A stretch of 64,000 nt of DNA from an uncultured Polaribacter sp. (GTDB taxonomy: Bacteria; Bacteroidota; Bacteroidia; Flavobacteriales; Flavobacteriaceae). The stretch lies in assembly GCF_947497695.1 (NCBI RefSeq), contig NZ_CANMHM010000001.1, positions 434,001 to 498,000 of the forward strand, written 5' to 3'. Of this stretch, positions 57,001 through 64,000 are shown piece after piece. Under the pieces are notes generated by a model. That model saw only the letters and a list, made by a program, of their open reading frames with translations. It did no database searches and was not told where the DNA came from. The number at the start of each line of letters is the position of its first letter. The first letter of the stretch is position 1. A program made the position numbers and the translations under genes.

Positions 57001-57450
57001 TATATGCACATGCAAAGCACAACCTCCTGAAGTAAACATAACTCCAATAAAATCACCAGCTTTAATAAATCCACTATTATTTGTTAGTGAGTCTTCAATA
57101 ATATTAGGTGTATCAGGATTATCTCCAGGTCTAATATGTTTATATTGAACATTGCCTATTTGAATAATAGCAGTCCAACAATTTTCACTATATGTTATAT
57201 TAATATTACCATCATTAATGGCATAGACAGCTCTATTATTGCCGTTTGTTAAATCCACCCCTCCATGAAATCTAGCTCCCTCGTTAGCACTATTAGTTGA
57301 AGATCTAAAGTCAGATACAGTACCAGTTATTTTTCCTCGTTTATTATCTTTAAAAGGCCATTTTTTCTCCTGTGAGATAGTTATTGTTGCTATAAAAAAG
57401 AAATAAAAAGAAATAAAAATTCTTTTAAAAATTATAAACTTGTATTTCAT
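51073..57450 (-). CDS. Giant secreted M23-peptidase/CARDB/PKD protein with T9SS sorting domain
   Basis: About 2125 residues from the Met at 57450, after which MKYKFIIFKRIFISFYFFF is a signal peptide. Parts: LytM/M23-like domain (about 35-155; FHGGVD and ALHVHIND supply the metal-binding His/Asp set), PKD-like domain (about 555-625), pre-peptidase domain (about 640-770; NDDCSNATLL), several CARDB domains (about 775-1290 and 1540-1750; NESNYDNNINVYPI, ETDENNNDRDRNV), BACON-like (about 1310-1385), SprB-like repeat (about 1395-1460; YTYSWSNGETTQDL) and a T9SS type A domain at the end. The M23 part suggests peptidoglycan binding or cleavage at the surface or in a target cell. It overlaps the upstream gene by 26 bp. 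Confidence 0.88.
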   Translation of the reverse strand: MKYKFIIFKRIFISFYFFFIATITISQEKKWPFKDNKRGKITGTVSDFRSSTNSANEGARFHGGVDLTNGNNRAVYAINDGNINITYSENCWTAIIQIGNVQYKHIRPGDNPDTPNIIEDSLTNNSGFIKAGDFIGVMFTSGGCALHVHINDYPGNENRNYLNNILNPFNDEKSPEILYPLESNGEVLKANNPLAIEFRENGFKSVNPKKANVTKKIDNSVVINSQNYRILYDKVDVVLKAKDQHILSDGSGGGSSGNNGVNFLNFSIFNYLNQNIDNHEYGYDFNKVPNNNVAQFIFDNYRSTRSQHVYILTSNPHNKPHDRYWNTRLKKTIDPTLWNTSEEPNINAEINSDAHYSDNIYYLKASVGDISNQLGTESNKSIEITAPVIIDNFNPYIERVLYIHENNELYKKWWQRKDSNYLEAISNNKNKIFRKNEKIKIALRTSEPMKEVTVSIIGTSLIDLPMKARTIGKNSWEVDINYSCDNCNSEEKQLEFKGLDLNNNGLLNDIANISNHLIDRSSSNKSALQKRNNSVGFDRNHKLNSEENCNITANAGTNKTIQKGESIQLQGSGGSSYSWSPTTGLSNPNIWNPIASPSETTTYTLTVTENGCTDTDTVTVNVNGTNGGNAPSNDDCSNATLLTSNTSCNTVNGTVKDATPSVGANNCLGCSCTSPDDHDVYYKFKAVATSHTVKIDNYSSDFDAVIELRTSCSLGSSNVISCYDPTGQPSSVTRTWNDLNIGQTYYIRVFEWNYSGDPPSSPTFDICVTHNATSSNGIDLTSTITKVSNDNPDSGDKLDVDYEVSNIGDTDTGALPTISFYLSKNQSIGSSDEFLGADIILQTIAPNETVSKEKGITIPNVDDGQYYLIVAVDYLGLINESNYDNNINVYPIYIGKVIQNGPDLDVTGLSITPRTNLAPNQEVEVEIEIENKGNKDADSFDVLVFLDIDDDGKFDQNELMREFSFGSIDADEEKERSRRMFLPSNIPSTGNYEVIVIADINNDVTETDENNNDRDRNVTISTINPAKPDLVCNFIKWEIYGTTTQADPKNLCLDTEYKLYWEITNIGNADISGGFQVSNRAVISKDQFYDGTDIFFDSRSNAAAAYDVGDIVTASDNNNWEAISPGDYYLLLIADDSFKVDELNEQNNVKAIPITFVNCIDTKYPDIKIEIENYTPYSSKLGDYITVDLKISNIGDAPVSNFDIELYFSEDEIFHGDGGTRTFNDHKLVDDGDITFTEILNPGESSPIQMKAYLRSDSGLQGNINQTGINYLFAVADEEGDIFIEYSRENNITYVPINLTSVDCYYNFDDEIYTIPFDKTSLSLFDVKTEENCNWTANGVEDWIKSPINYQITGNGTVYLSLQNENPYPFPRIGHININGKVFEFIQEARPCDQLDESIKMSFSSQSVTNIDCFTNGNIDVEVQKGFPPYTYSWSNGETTQDLLEITEAGNYTLKVTDISGCTLEKTFTVNKIENITTEVTLNGNSLVATQENTQYQWLDCDNGNTPIAGATNKEFTPSAYGNYAVKIIKGSCEKISECKLFAKDYKVNSITISNLLTRTVDYESIIEIENTGTIDITKVVDGKLYISPSSTFNTNNATLLSDFSLNPISLGIKKTFKIPVNLSEDFTLGSYYIHFILDPENNLLEYNENDNNTTSNIIDVKSQYDIKLNTLSSSSSITRNRNTNFQLNFSNKGISTTNNVRWKLYYSKSNVFDSQNVVEIESGIWGKDVRSNDVVVINANYKIPLSIPLGNAYLFAKIDSENDFEENIESDNLSDPKPITIRCTHFFNSYSYDIDVETESETTGKLTIKPNQNVVCDLYNIDVKKTDNTYSYSDTFDGSISIDNLALGDYEATITFRDVPTSKYEYKFTFSVIENVFSAIGYIDCNSNNPHIKIDIPDEGVDYRIKVYDKNDRLYKTFIKNSTYGTRGGYKYQNMKVCVEGNSDFSNSFCYPIYLDDMPEFKVERKVYNTENPYLELSISGGIPPYSVDLFDQETGNYLTEVRFNNTVDKVKLNLDKGVNILRVQHYEFCDDTFIDEIIIFEDYSLFPNPTNTILKVGIPKGLQNKSNKLVIFDSNGKKVHSKLFDKFETTIAIDVSKLPSGFYFISVYDENDKVLMKKKFLKN

Positions 57451-58687
57451 CTTTAAATACAATTTTTAAATTATTATCAATAACAAAGAAACTTAATATT
57501 TCTTTATCTTTTCCGAGATTAAGTTTTCCTAAAAAAACTCCATTTTCTAGCATATAAATCAAATGTTCTTTGTTTGATTTATTTTCTAATAAAAAGAAGA
57601 TTTTATTCTGGTAAATTTTTAAATCAATTATTTTTAATTTAGAAGAAGGTTCTCTATTTACTGATTCTATTCTTAAAAGATCAATTCTTGAAATAATTTT
57701 TTCTTTTTCATAATTATAAATAATTAAATTCCCTTCATAATCTAAGTTATATAATATTTTTTCAAAATTATTAATATTACTTTTTTCAATACTTGTCAGG
57801 GATTTTACTTCTCCTTTGAAATTTAACATTTTGTCATAAATAAGTATTGAATGTTTATTGTTCTTTAATAAATGGTTGAATGCTCTTATAACAACAACAT
57901 CTTTAAAAACATCTATTTTATTTATAAAATAACCATTTTTATTGACATTTATTTCTTTTATTAGGTTACCTGTCTCATGATTTATCTTAACTAATTTTGG
58001 GTTTTCATTTTTTTCATATGGGGTTACTGCTAAATAACAATAATCTTCACATTTTAATACAGAACTATGAAATTCCTTGTTATAAGGGTTATATTTATTA
58101 ATTTCATTTCCATTTTTATCATAAAAAATATATCCATAAATGTTAGAATCTTCTATCTCCTCTTTTAAAACATTTCCATTATCTAAGAGGTAAAGACTTC
58201 CCACTGATGAATGTAATAGGTAGTTGTTTTTATAAATTGAATTGTGTTCAATAGTTAAATTATTTTTTTCTATTTTATATCTAGAAAAACTAACTTTATT
58301 TGTAATACTATCACTTTTATAAGATTTTAAGGACGAATCATTAAGTTCAATAATTTTTTGATTTTTCTTTAAATTAAAAGAAGTTCCATTTTCAAAAAGT
58401 AAACCTTCAAAAGTTTCAGTATTTGAAAGGATCTTCCTAAAAGCCAATACTATCTTTTTATCTATCAGAGCTGTTTTCAATATCGTTAAGTCAGTATCAA
58501 TTTTTTTTCTGCTTATTAAACTAAAACTATTGTTATTAGAATTATTCTTTAATGTCTTCTCAGTTTCTGTTTTTTTTATTTCTTTTTTCCTTTCTATATT
58601 TTGGAGGTCAGATAAAAAAAATAAAAATACACTCCCGACAATGAGTAGTAAAAGTATTCCAGTAATTAAAAAATATTTTTTCTTCAT
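57425..58687 (-). CDS. Membrane-anchored propeller-like protein upstream of the giant protein
   Basis: Not recognised. One N-terminal membrane helix (about 5-27, YFLITGILLLLIVGSVFLFF) and a Lys/Glu/Asn-rich linker precede a beta-rich body with repeated short strands (YLLDNGNVLKEEI, YIFYDKNGNEINKYN, NKIDVFKDVVVIRA, YNLDYEGNLIIYNYE) that look like a beta-propeller. It faces the periplasm. Its end overlaps the giant protein's start by 26 bp, so the two are made together, and it may help present, load or regulate the giant protein. Confidence 0.6.
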   Translation of the reverse strand: MKKKYFLITGILLLLIVGSVFLFFLSDLQNIERKKEIKKTETEKTLKNNSNNNSFSLISRKKIDTDLTILKTALIDKKIVLAFRKILSNTETFEGLLFENGTSFNLKKNQKIIELNDSSLKSYKSDSITNKVSFSRYKIEKNNLTIEHNSIYKNNYLLHSSVGSLYLLDNGNVLKEEIEDSNIYGYIFYDKNGNEINKYNPYNKEFHSSVLKCEDYCYLAVTPYEKNENPKLVKINHETGNLIKEINVNKNGYFINKIDVFKDVVVIRAFNHLLKNNKHSILIYDKMLNFKGEVKSLTSIEKSNINNFEKILYNLDYEGNLIIYNYEKEKIISRIDLLRIESVNREPSSKLKIIDLKIYQNKIFFLLENKSNKEHLIYMLENGVFLGKLNLGKDKEILSFFVIDNNLKIVFKDEIQVYNF

Positions 58688-59010
58688 AAATTAAATTATA
58701 ACCAAACAACACAATAATTGTCAAGACTTATTAGTAACTAAAATTTGGTAGATTTTTTATTAAATTTCAAAATGATTTAGAAATTTAGGCTCACTTGAGA
58801 TTAACAATTTTTTAGTTCTCTTTCTTTGTTAAAAATAAAAATATTTATTATTAGTAACAAAGTATTTGATAATTAATTTGTTAGAAATTTTAATGTTTGC
58901 AACAATATTAATATTTTTACTATCAATAACAGACACGTTCTTTGAAAGAAGATAATATACAACTCAAAAAAGAGTTGATTTTATATATTAATTTTTAAAC
59001 CACATTGCCT
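58688..59010. other. Non-coding gap before the LytTR gene
   Basis: AT-rich, no gene or strong hairpin. A 27-codon reading frame at 59011-59094 (MVKIVRCKVFNNSVALNIKE..) overlaps the LytTR start in another frame. Confidence 0.5.
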
Positions 59011-59074
59011 ATGGTAAAAATTGTAAGATGTAAAGTATTTAATAATTCAGTCGCTCTGAATATTAAAGAAACAC

Positions 59075-59470
59075 ATGTTAGAAAGAACATCTAAGAAAGA
59101 TGATTGTTGGGTATTTATAGAACCAACTCAGACAACGTGCTTAGTAGATAAGCAAAGCGGAAAAATTACCGCAAACATATTCAAAGTTCCACTTAATAGC
59201 ATACTGTATATAACCAGTTGCAACGTAAAAAAAGGTTATATAAAATTTTTAAGTAGTAAAGGAACGGAATATTATAAAAGATTATCATTAATAGAGATTG
59301 TTAACGCTAATGATAATTTTGTTTTTATTAAAAAAGATACGGTCGTTAATGTATCGCATGTAGACAAAAGGTGTGAATGGCTCTTCCTGTGGATAGGAGA
59401 CCACCAGTTGAAAATATCGCGCCGATTTAGAAAAAAATTACAACAAAAGTTTGAGTCTTTTGTTTTGTAA
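59075..59470 (+). CDS. LytTR-type DNA-binding regulator without a receiver domain
   Basis: The C-terminal ~95 residues carry the LytTR pattern (ILYITSCNVKKGYIKFLSS, FVFIKKDTVVNVSHVDK, DHQLKISRRFRKKLQQKF), and the first ~30 residues (DDCWVFIEPTQTTCLVDKQ) are a short extension. There is no receiver or sensor domain, so DNA binding may be controlled by a partner or be constitutive. It lies 150 bp before the ATPase-nuclease operon, with its own terminator in between, and may regulate the right-hand recombination module. Confidence 0.75.
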   Translation: MLERTSKKDDCWVFIEPTQTTCLVDKQSGKITANIFKVPLNSILYITSCNVKKGYIKFLSSKGTEYYKRLSLIEIVNANDNFVFIKKDTVVNVSHVDKRCEWLFLWIGDHQLKISRRFRKKLQQKFESFVL

Positions 59471-59473
59471 TAC

Positions 59474-59500
59474 ATACCGCCAACTGGCGGTATTTTTGTT
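59474..59500 (+). terminator. Terminator of the LytTR gene
   Basis: ATACCGCCA (59474-59482) pairs with TGGCGGTAT (59485-59493) and is followed by Ts; it starts 4 bp after the stop codon. Confidence 0.9.
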
Positions 59501-59618
59501 TTTGAGAACATCTATATAACCGCTTGGATTATCAAATCATCCCCATAGCGCAAAGCCATATATTTTTATTCTTTTAGCATCTATTTTTATTGTTTTTATT
59601 AATCTAAAAACAATAAAT

Positions 59619-60167
59619 ATGGTAATTATTTTTGCACTTCTACTCATCATCGCAATCTTTTCTTTTTTAAAAAAAGGAGTTCCAACACTCAATGCTAGTT
59701 GGAACACTTTAATCGACAATTTTGAATATTCCACCAAAGACTTCTATAAACTCCTTACGGAAGAATTAGAATCTCATGGAATAAATAAAATCAAAATTCA
59801 AGAAAAATATATTAGTACTGGAAATAAGCTTTCAGTTAAGCGATTGTATCTAAGAGTAAAATGGAAGAACTACACCTATGATTGCTGTCTAGCTCCTTAT
59901 GGAAATGGCACATTCGTGTCTTGGTGGATGTTTACTGAAAAAACTGGAATGGAGTTACTCATTTCTAAAATACCATTTGTTGGTAATTATTTGGTTAAAG
60001 CATTCTTCCCTGTGACCTATTATTCCATGGATACTGCTAGTATGTTCAGAAGCTATGCACAATCATCTGTTTTAAAAGTAATAGATGATATTACCAACAA
60101 TAAAGGAGTTCGTGCTTTAAGCGAGGCTGAACGTAAGCCAGTTTTAAATAATATTTTTCAACGTTAG
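59619..60167 (+). CDS. Membrane-anchored partner of the TraG/HerA-like ATPase
   Basis: Not recognised. The N-terminal ~15 residues are a membrane helix (MVIIFALLLIIAIFSFL), followed by a soluble domain (YLRVKWKNYTYDCCLAPYGN, VSWWMFTEKTGMELLISKIP, YYSMDTASMFRSYAQSSVLKV). It lies 14 bp before the large ATPase gene, and the pair is probably an operon. The membrane end and placement suggest a docking subunit for the ATPase; function unproven. Confidence 0.6.
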   Translation: MVIIFALLLIIAIFSFLKKGVPTLNASWNTLIDNFEYSTKDFYKLLTEELESHGINKIKIQEKYISTGNKLSVKRLYLRVKWKNYTYDCCLAPYGNGTFVSWWMFTEKTGMELLISKIPFVGNYLVKAFFPVTYYSMDTASMFRSYAQSSVLKVIDDITNNKGVRALSEAERKPVLNNIFQR

Positions 60168-60181
60168 GTTAATTCTGTTTA

Positions 60182-63100
60182 ATGAATTTCAACGAATTAG
60201 CAACTCTTAACTTCTATCAATGGGAGTATATGCATCGTGGATACTATCACTTTGATGCTCCCATTGATATTGAAGTCCCGTATGTTCCCTTTCAACATAA
60301 ATCTCCAACTGATACACAAATTGTTGATGATGGAAAAGCACCATCACTTTTTAAAACAATTTCTGATAATTTTCTACCAGCAGCTAAGATAGAAAGGGAA
60401 ACAGAAATTGAAGAAAGAGAAGTTACTGCACATTATTTACCCTTTGAAAACAAGCCGACTTTAGTTGGTTTGTCTCTTTCATTTCCAAATGGTACAGAAA
60501 TACAGCCCAAAAGAAATGTTGAACTTCTTAATATGCTTTCTTTTTCGCAGCACCTTCTTTCTTTTGAAATTATTGGAGATTGTGAAAATATTACTATTCA
60601 AATTGTATGTTCAACCGAGGATGTTACAAGAGTAGAGTCCCATTTTCAAGCATATTTTCCCATCGCAATTATCCGCAACATTGAAATAACCGATTTCGGT
60701 TTTGTAACAAATAGAGATATTGCAATTGCTGATTTTGGATTACATGATGAACACGTGAGAAGTATTGCAACTGTTGATTCTTTTGCAATAGACCCTCTAA
60801 CATCAGTCATTGCAACAATGGAATCAATACAACAAAGTGATGTTGTAGTTTTCCAAATACTCTTCAAAGGTATCACTTCCCCACTTGCAAAAGATATTAC
60901 CTACGCTGTTTCAGATGGTGCTGGTGGTTCGTTTTTTGCTGATGCTCCAGAGATGGTAAATTGTGCAAAAGAAAAAATATCAAACCCACTATTTTCTGTG
61001 GTTATGAGAATTGCGACTCAAGGAAATACCTATTATAGGAGTCAGTATTTAGCACAGGAATTAGCTAGAAGTATTACGTCTATTTCAACATCTGAATACA
61101 ACAAATTAATTCCTCTTTCTAATGAAGGATATAGTTATGATTTTCATAATTACAACCTCCACAATCGTTTAAGTAATAGATTGGGATTTATACTCAACAC
61201 CAAAGAACTTACTACCTTTCTTCATTATCCAAATAAAACGATTGTAAGTAGTAAGTTGGCTTTAGGAAATAATAATACCAAAAGACAGAAAGATATATCA
61301 AAAAAAGGTATTTATATAGGAGAAAATATCCATCAAGGAGAATCTTTTCCAGTGTATCTAGATAAGGAATCTCGCCTTTCACACACCCATATTTTAGGAG
61401 CTACAGGTGTTGGTAAATCTACATTAATAGCAAAGATGATGCTTGAAGATATAAAACAAGGTTTGGGTTGTGCTCTTTTTGACCCACATGGAGATATTTG
61501 TGATGATGTTTTAAAACGAATACCTGAAAATCGAATAAACGATGTTGTCTTAATTGATCCTTCCGATATTGACTTCCCTATTGGATTTAACCTACTTGAA
61601 GCAAAAACAGAAGCAGAGAAAATAGTACTAAGTTCAGATTTAGTTTCCGCATTCAAAAGACACGCAACTGCGTGGGGAGATAATATGACAGCTGTGCTTC
61701 AAAATGCAGTAAATACCATTTTAGAGAGTTCTCGTGGTGGAACCTTAATAGAGTTAAAACGATTCCTTATTGAAGAACAATTTAGAAACCAATATTTAGC
61801 ATCAGTTGATGACCCATCGCTTCATTACTATTGGAAAAATGAATACCCAATGGTAAGAAAAGGTATTGCTCCCCTCTTAACCAGAATAGATACTTTCTTG
61901 AGACCAAAATTAGTTCGATATATGTTAGCTCAAAAGAAAGGAGTTGATATTAATGACTGTTTGAAGCATAACAAAATTGTACTTCTCAAATTATCACAAG
62001 GTTTAATAGGAGAACAAAATTCTTATTTATTGGGCTCATTATTCTTGGCAAAGTTCAATCAATCAGCTTTAGCCAGACAAAATCAAAGTAAAGAAAAACG
62101 GAGTCCATATATGCTGTACTTGGATGAGTTTCAAAATTTCATTACACCAAGTATTGAACGAATATTAAGTGGTGCAAGAAAGTATGCATTGGGTATTACA
62201 CTGGTGCATCAAGAATTGGGTCAAATACAAGATACTTCCCTTTTAAATTCTCTCTTATCAAACCCAAAAACAAGAATATGTTTTAGGCTTGGTGATTCTG
62301 ATGCAAAACGTTTAGAATCTGGTTTTTCATATTTTGAACAGTCAGATTTACAAAGTTTAGAGAGAGGAGAAGCTGTAATGCGAATTGGTTCAAGTACAAA
62401 TGATTTTAATCTTTCAACAAAAAAGCTTTCTGAAGTTAACACAAATTATACTGATAAAATTATTGATTTAGTTAGAGAAAAATATGCAACACAAAAAGCG
62501 GAGGTGGAGCAACTTTTATTAGAAATGCTTCCATCACCTAAAGAAGTAACCAAGAATAACAAAATTATTAAAACTGAGGATAAAAAGGGTACATCAAAAG
62601 AAATTGCAATCACACCTAAACCAAAAGAAAAGGAAGTTCAGGAAGAATCAATACAGGAAACTAAAGAAATTACAGAAACAGAAAGGGAAAAAATTATTGC
62701 CGCTGAAAATGAATCTATTGAATTGAGAGCGCATACCTACCTTCAGTCTATGATTAAAAAGTTAGGTCAAGACAGAAATTATAAAGCAACAACCGAATAT
62801 TTAACAAAAGATGGAGGTAGAATAGATGTTGTTTTAGAACAAAATGGATTAAAAATTGGCTTTGAAATTTCGGAAACCAATAAACCCACTTATGAGGTTC
62901 AGAACATTAAAAAATGTTTAAAAGAAGGATGTATTCCTGTAATTATGGTTTCTAAAAACAGAAATCATTTGAATGTTATACAAAAATTGGCGGATAAAGA
63001 ATTATCAAAAAAGGATAGAAATTTAGTTCAATTTATACAACCAAATGAAATATCAAAGTTATTAGAAGAATTTGCTGTCCTCCCTCAAAAACAACAAGAA

Positions 63101-63205
63101 GTTATAAAAGGATTTAGAATTGTTACTGAATTTGAAAATGATGATAGTACTCAAATAAAGAATATTAAATCTAGACTTGCTAAGATATTTAAGAAGAAAA
63201 AATAA
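60182..63205 (+). CDS. TraG/VirD4-HerA-like ATPase fused to a PD-(D/E)xK-like tail
   Basis: The protein has 1007 residues. The N-terminal ~395 are unlike the short paralogue and may be an interaction or sensor part. The P-loop ATPase (about 400-760) has Walker A GATGVGKS (406-413), GCALFDPHGD, Walker B YMLYLDEFQNF (D648/E649) and YALGITLVHQE. A charged linker (about 790-840) leads to a C-terminal domain with GGRIDVVLEQNGLKIGFEIS, where D882 and E895 match a PD-(D/E)xK nuclease, although the usual Lys is Ser897. Relatives with both parts are TraG-type proteins of integrative elements. It may couple translocation of DNA to cutting or sensing; the missing Lys leaves catalysis uncertain. The serine recombinase gene follows 63 bp downstream. 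Confidence 0.85.
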   Translation: MNFNELATLNFYQWEYMHRGYYHFDAPIDIEVPYVPFQHKSPTDTQIVDDGKAPSLFKTISDNFLPAAKIERETEIEEREVTAHYLPFENKPTLVGLSLSFPNGTEIQPKRNVELLNMLSFSQHLLSFEIIGDCENITIQIVCSTEDVTRVESHFQAYFPIAIIRNIEITDFGFVTNRDIAIADFGLHDEHVRSIATVDSFAIDPLTSVIATMESIQQSDVVVFQILFKGITSPLAKDITYAVSDGAGGSFFADAPEMVNCAKEKISNPLFSVVMRIATQGNTYYRSQYLAQELARSITSISTSEYNKLIPLSNEGYSYDFHNYNLHNRLSNRLGFILNTKELTTFLHYPNKTIVSSKLALGNNNTKRQKDISKKGIYIGENIHQGESFPVYLDKESRLSHTHILGATGVGKSTLIAKMMLEDIKQGLGCALFDPHGDICDDVLKRIPENRINDVVLIDPSDIDFPIGFNLLEAKTEAEKIVLSSDLVSAFKRHATAWGDNMTAVLQNAVNTILESSRGGTLIELKRFLIEEQFRNQYLASVDDPSLHYYWKNEYPMVRKGIAPLLTRIDTFLRPKLVRYMLAQKKGVDINDCLKHNKIVLLKLSQGLIGEQNSYLLGSLFLAKFNQSALARQNQSKEKRSPYMLYLDEFQNFITPSIERILSGARKYALGITLVHQELGQIQDTSLLNSLLSNPKTRICFRLGDSDAKRLESGFSYFEQSDLQSLERGEAVMRIGSSTNDFNLSTKKLSEVNTNYTDKIIDLVREKYATQKAEVEQLLLEMLPSPKEVTKNNKIIKTEDKKGTSKEIAITPKPKEKEVQEESIQETKEITETEREKIIAAENESIELRAHTYLQSMIKKLGQDRNYKATTEYLTKDGGRIDVVLEQNGLKIGFEISETNKPTYEVQNIKKCLKEGCIPVIMVSKNRNHLNVIQKLADKELSKKDRNLVQFIQPNEISKLLEEFAVLPQKQQEVIKGFRIVTEFENDDSTQIKNIKSRLAKIFKKKK

Positions 63206-63268
63206 AGTTTTGTATTGTCTTTGAATTGCTTTTTTGAAAGGTTATTTTAGATATAAAACACTGTAAAT

Positions 63269-64000
63269 ATGAATGTTGCAATATTTGTAAGAGTAAGCAC
63301 TCTTGACCAAAAAAACAACACTGATTCTGTAGAAAACCATATTGAGAGAGGTAAAATGTATGCCAAATCTAAAGGCTGGAATGTGGTTAAAATATACAAT
63401 TTAGCAGGTGTCTCTGGTAAAAGCACCATAACACATAAACAGACACTTCAAATGTTTGAGGATGTGAAATCATCTAAAGTGCAAGGAATAATAATTAGTT
63501 CTTTAAGTAGGTTAGCACGAAATACATCAGAGCTTTTAGAGTATAGCAAATTTTTTGGGGCACATAATGCAAGTCTCATTTCTATCAATGAATCTTTAGA
63601 TACTTCTACTAGTGGAGGAAAATTCTTTTACACGTTACTTTCTGCTCTTACCACTTATGAAAGAGAAATTACTTACGAACGTCAAATAGCAAGTCTTAAC
63701 TACAGAAGGAGTCAAGGAAAATTTACTGGCGGACAAGCAAGTTATGGTTTTAAGATTGTGAATGCTCAACTAGAAATAAATGATGAAGAAGCACCTATTA
63801 GAAGATTGATTTATGATTTATTCATTAAACATCAAAGAGCATCAGCTGTAGCTAGATTATTAAATAATAAAGGGTATCAAACAAGAAAAGGAAGACCTTG
63901 GAGTGATATCACTGTTAAAAGATTGCTGAAAAACACTGATGCTAAAGGAATGCGAAAATTTAATTATAGAGGTCAGAAAACTAAAGATAATCCCACTGGG
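63269..64000 (+). CDS. Large serine recombinase, 3' partial
   Basis: The reading frame opens with MNVAIFVRVSTLDQKN, has the catalytic Ser10 in VRVSTLDQ, and runs out of the window after 244 codons. The resolvase domain (about 1-150; IIISSLSRLARN, ALTTYEREI, RQIASL) is followed by the Recombinase domain (about 160-244; QASYGFKIVNAQLEINDEEAPIRRL, ARLLNNKGYQTRKGRPWSDITVKRLLKN) and so far by no zinc-ribbon/coiled-coil region, which lies beyond the edge. It is a site-specific integrase or resolvase and a strong sign that the right-hand module is mobile. It was found by direct reading, since the open frame is cut by the edge. Confidence 0.93.
   Translation, partial: MNVAIFVRVSTLDQKNNTDSVENHIERGKMYAKSKGWNVVKIYNLAGVSGKSTITHKQTLQMFEDVKSSKVQGIIISSLSRLARNTSELLEYSKFFGAHNASLISINESLDTSTSGGKFFYTLLSALTTYEREITYERQIASLNYRRSQGKFTGGQASYGFKIVNAQLEINDEEAPIRRLIYDLFIKHQRASAVARLLNNKGYQTRKGRPWSDITVKRLLKNTDAKGMRKFNYRGQKTKDNPTG

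Noticed and set aside
1-64000. tRNA genes
   Set aside because: No cloverleaf-like GC-rich stretch was seen by eye on either strand, but a dedicated scan was not possible.

Overview
The window looks like the chromosome of a marine Flavobacteriaceae bacterium (Polaribacter/Tenacibaculum-like is a guess). It is strongly AT-rich and carries SusC/SusD pairs, a hybrid two-component regulator, Bacteroidetes-style promoter elements (TAnnTTTG) and many secreted proteins ending in type IX secretion (T9SS) sorting domains. No rRNA, tRNA or CRISPR array was seen.

Region 1 (1-18.2 kb) is a compact xylan-type polysaccharide utilisation locus (PUL). A 5'-truncated hybrid two-component regulator (+) faces a minus-strand operon: SusC, SusD, an IPT-type surface glycan-binding lipoprotein, a GH10 xylanase, a PA14-containing GH3 and a T9SS-sorted protein with three ~130-residue repeats. 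A second GH3 (BglX type) has its own leader. TTTTGATGCAA boxes 21 bp apart lie upstream of a -7 element before susC and are good candidates for the regulator's operator.

Region 2 (18.2-30.6 kb) starts with an ssb gene truncated and joined out of frame to an HTH gene, followed by an intact ssb. A TPR histidine kinase/LuxR-type response regulator pair follows. Divergent from it is a plus-strand set of large surface proteins: two paralogous beta-helix-like proteins, a 1540-residue SLH/RHS protein and a CARDB/PKD/leucine-rich-repeat T9SS protein.

Region 3 (30.6-64 kb) reads as a mobile accessory island. The left module has a winged-helix replication-like protein, a tyrosine recombinase, a TraG/HerA-like ATPase, a RadC-like JAB protein, a Dam-type methylase and six small element proteins. 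After three secreted-protein genes comes a five-gene type I restriction operon in the order hsdM-hsdS-(PHP/ABC ATPase)-(AlbA_2/Schlafen-like)-hsdR. The ATPase occupies the position that the PrrC anticodon nuclease holds in the E. coli prr locus. A strong TTTG-N17-TATATTTG promoter precedes hsdM. Next are a giant secreted M23/CARDB/T9SS protein and its partner, a LytTR-only regulator, a membrane protein, a second TraG/HerA-like ATPase fused to a nuclease-like tail, and a large serine recombinase cut by the window end.

The best candidates for new biology are the restriction operon with its two embedded accessory ATP-related genes, the ATPase-nuclease fusion beside the serine recombinase, and the PUL-encoded triple-repeat protein. 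No relaxase and no type IV secretion channel genes were seen, so calling the island conjugative is not justified from this window alone.
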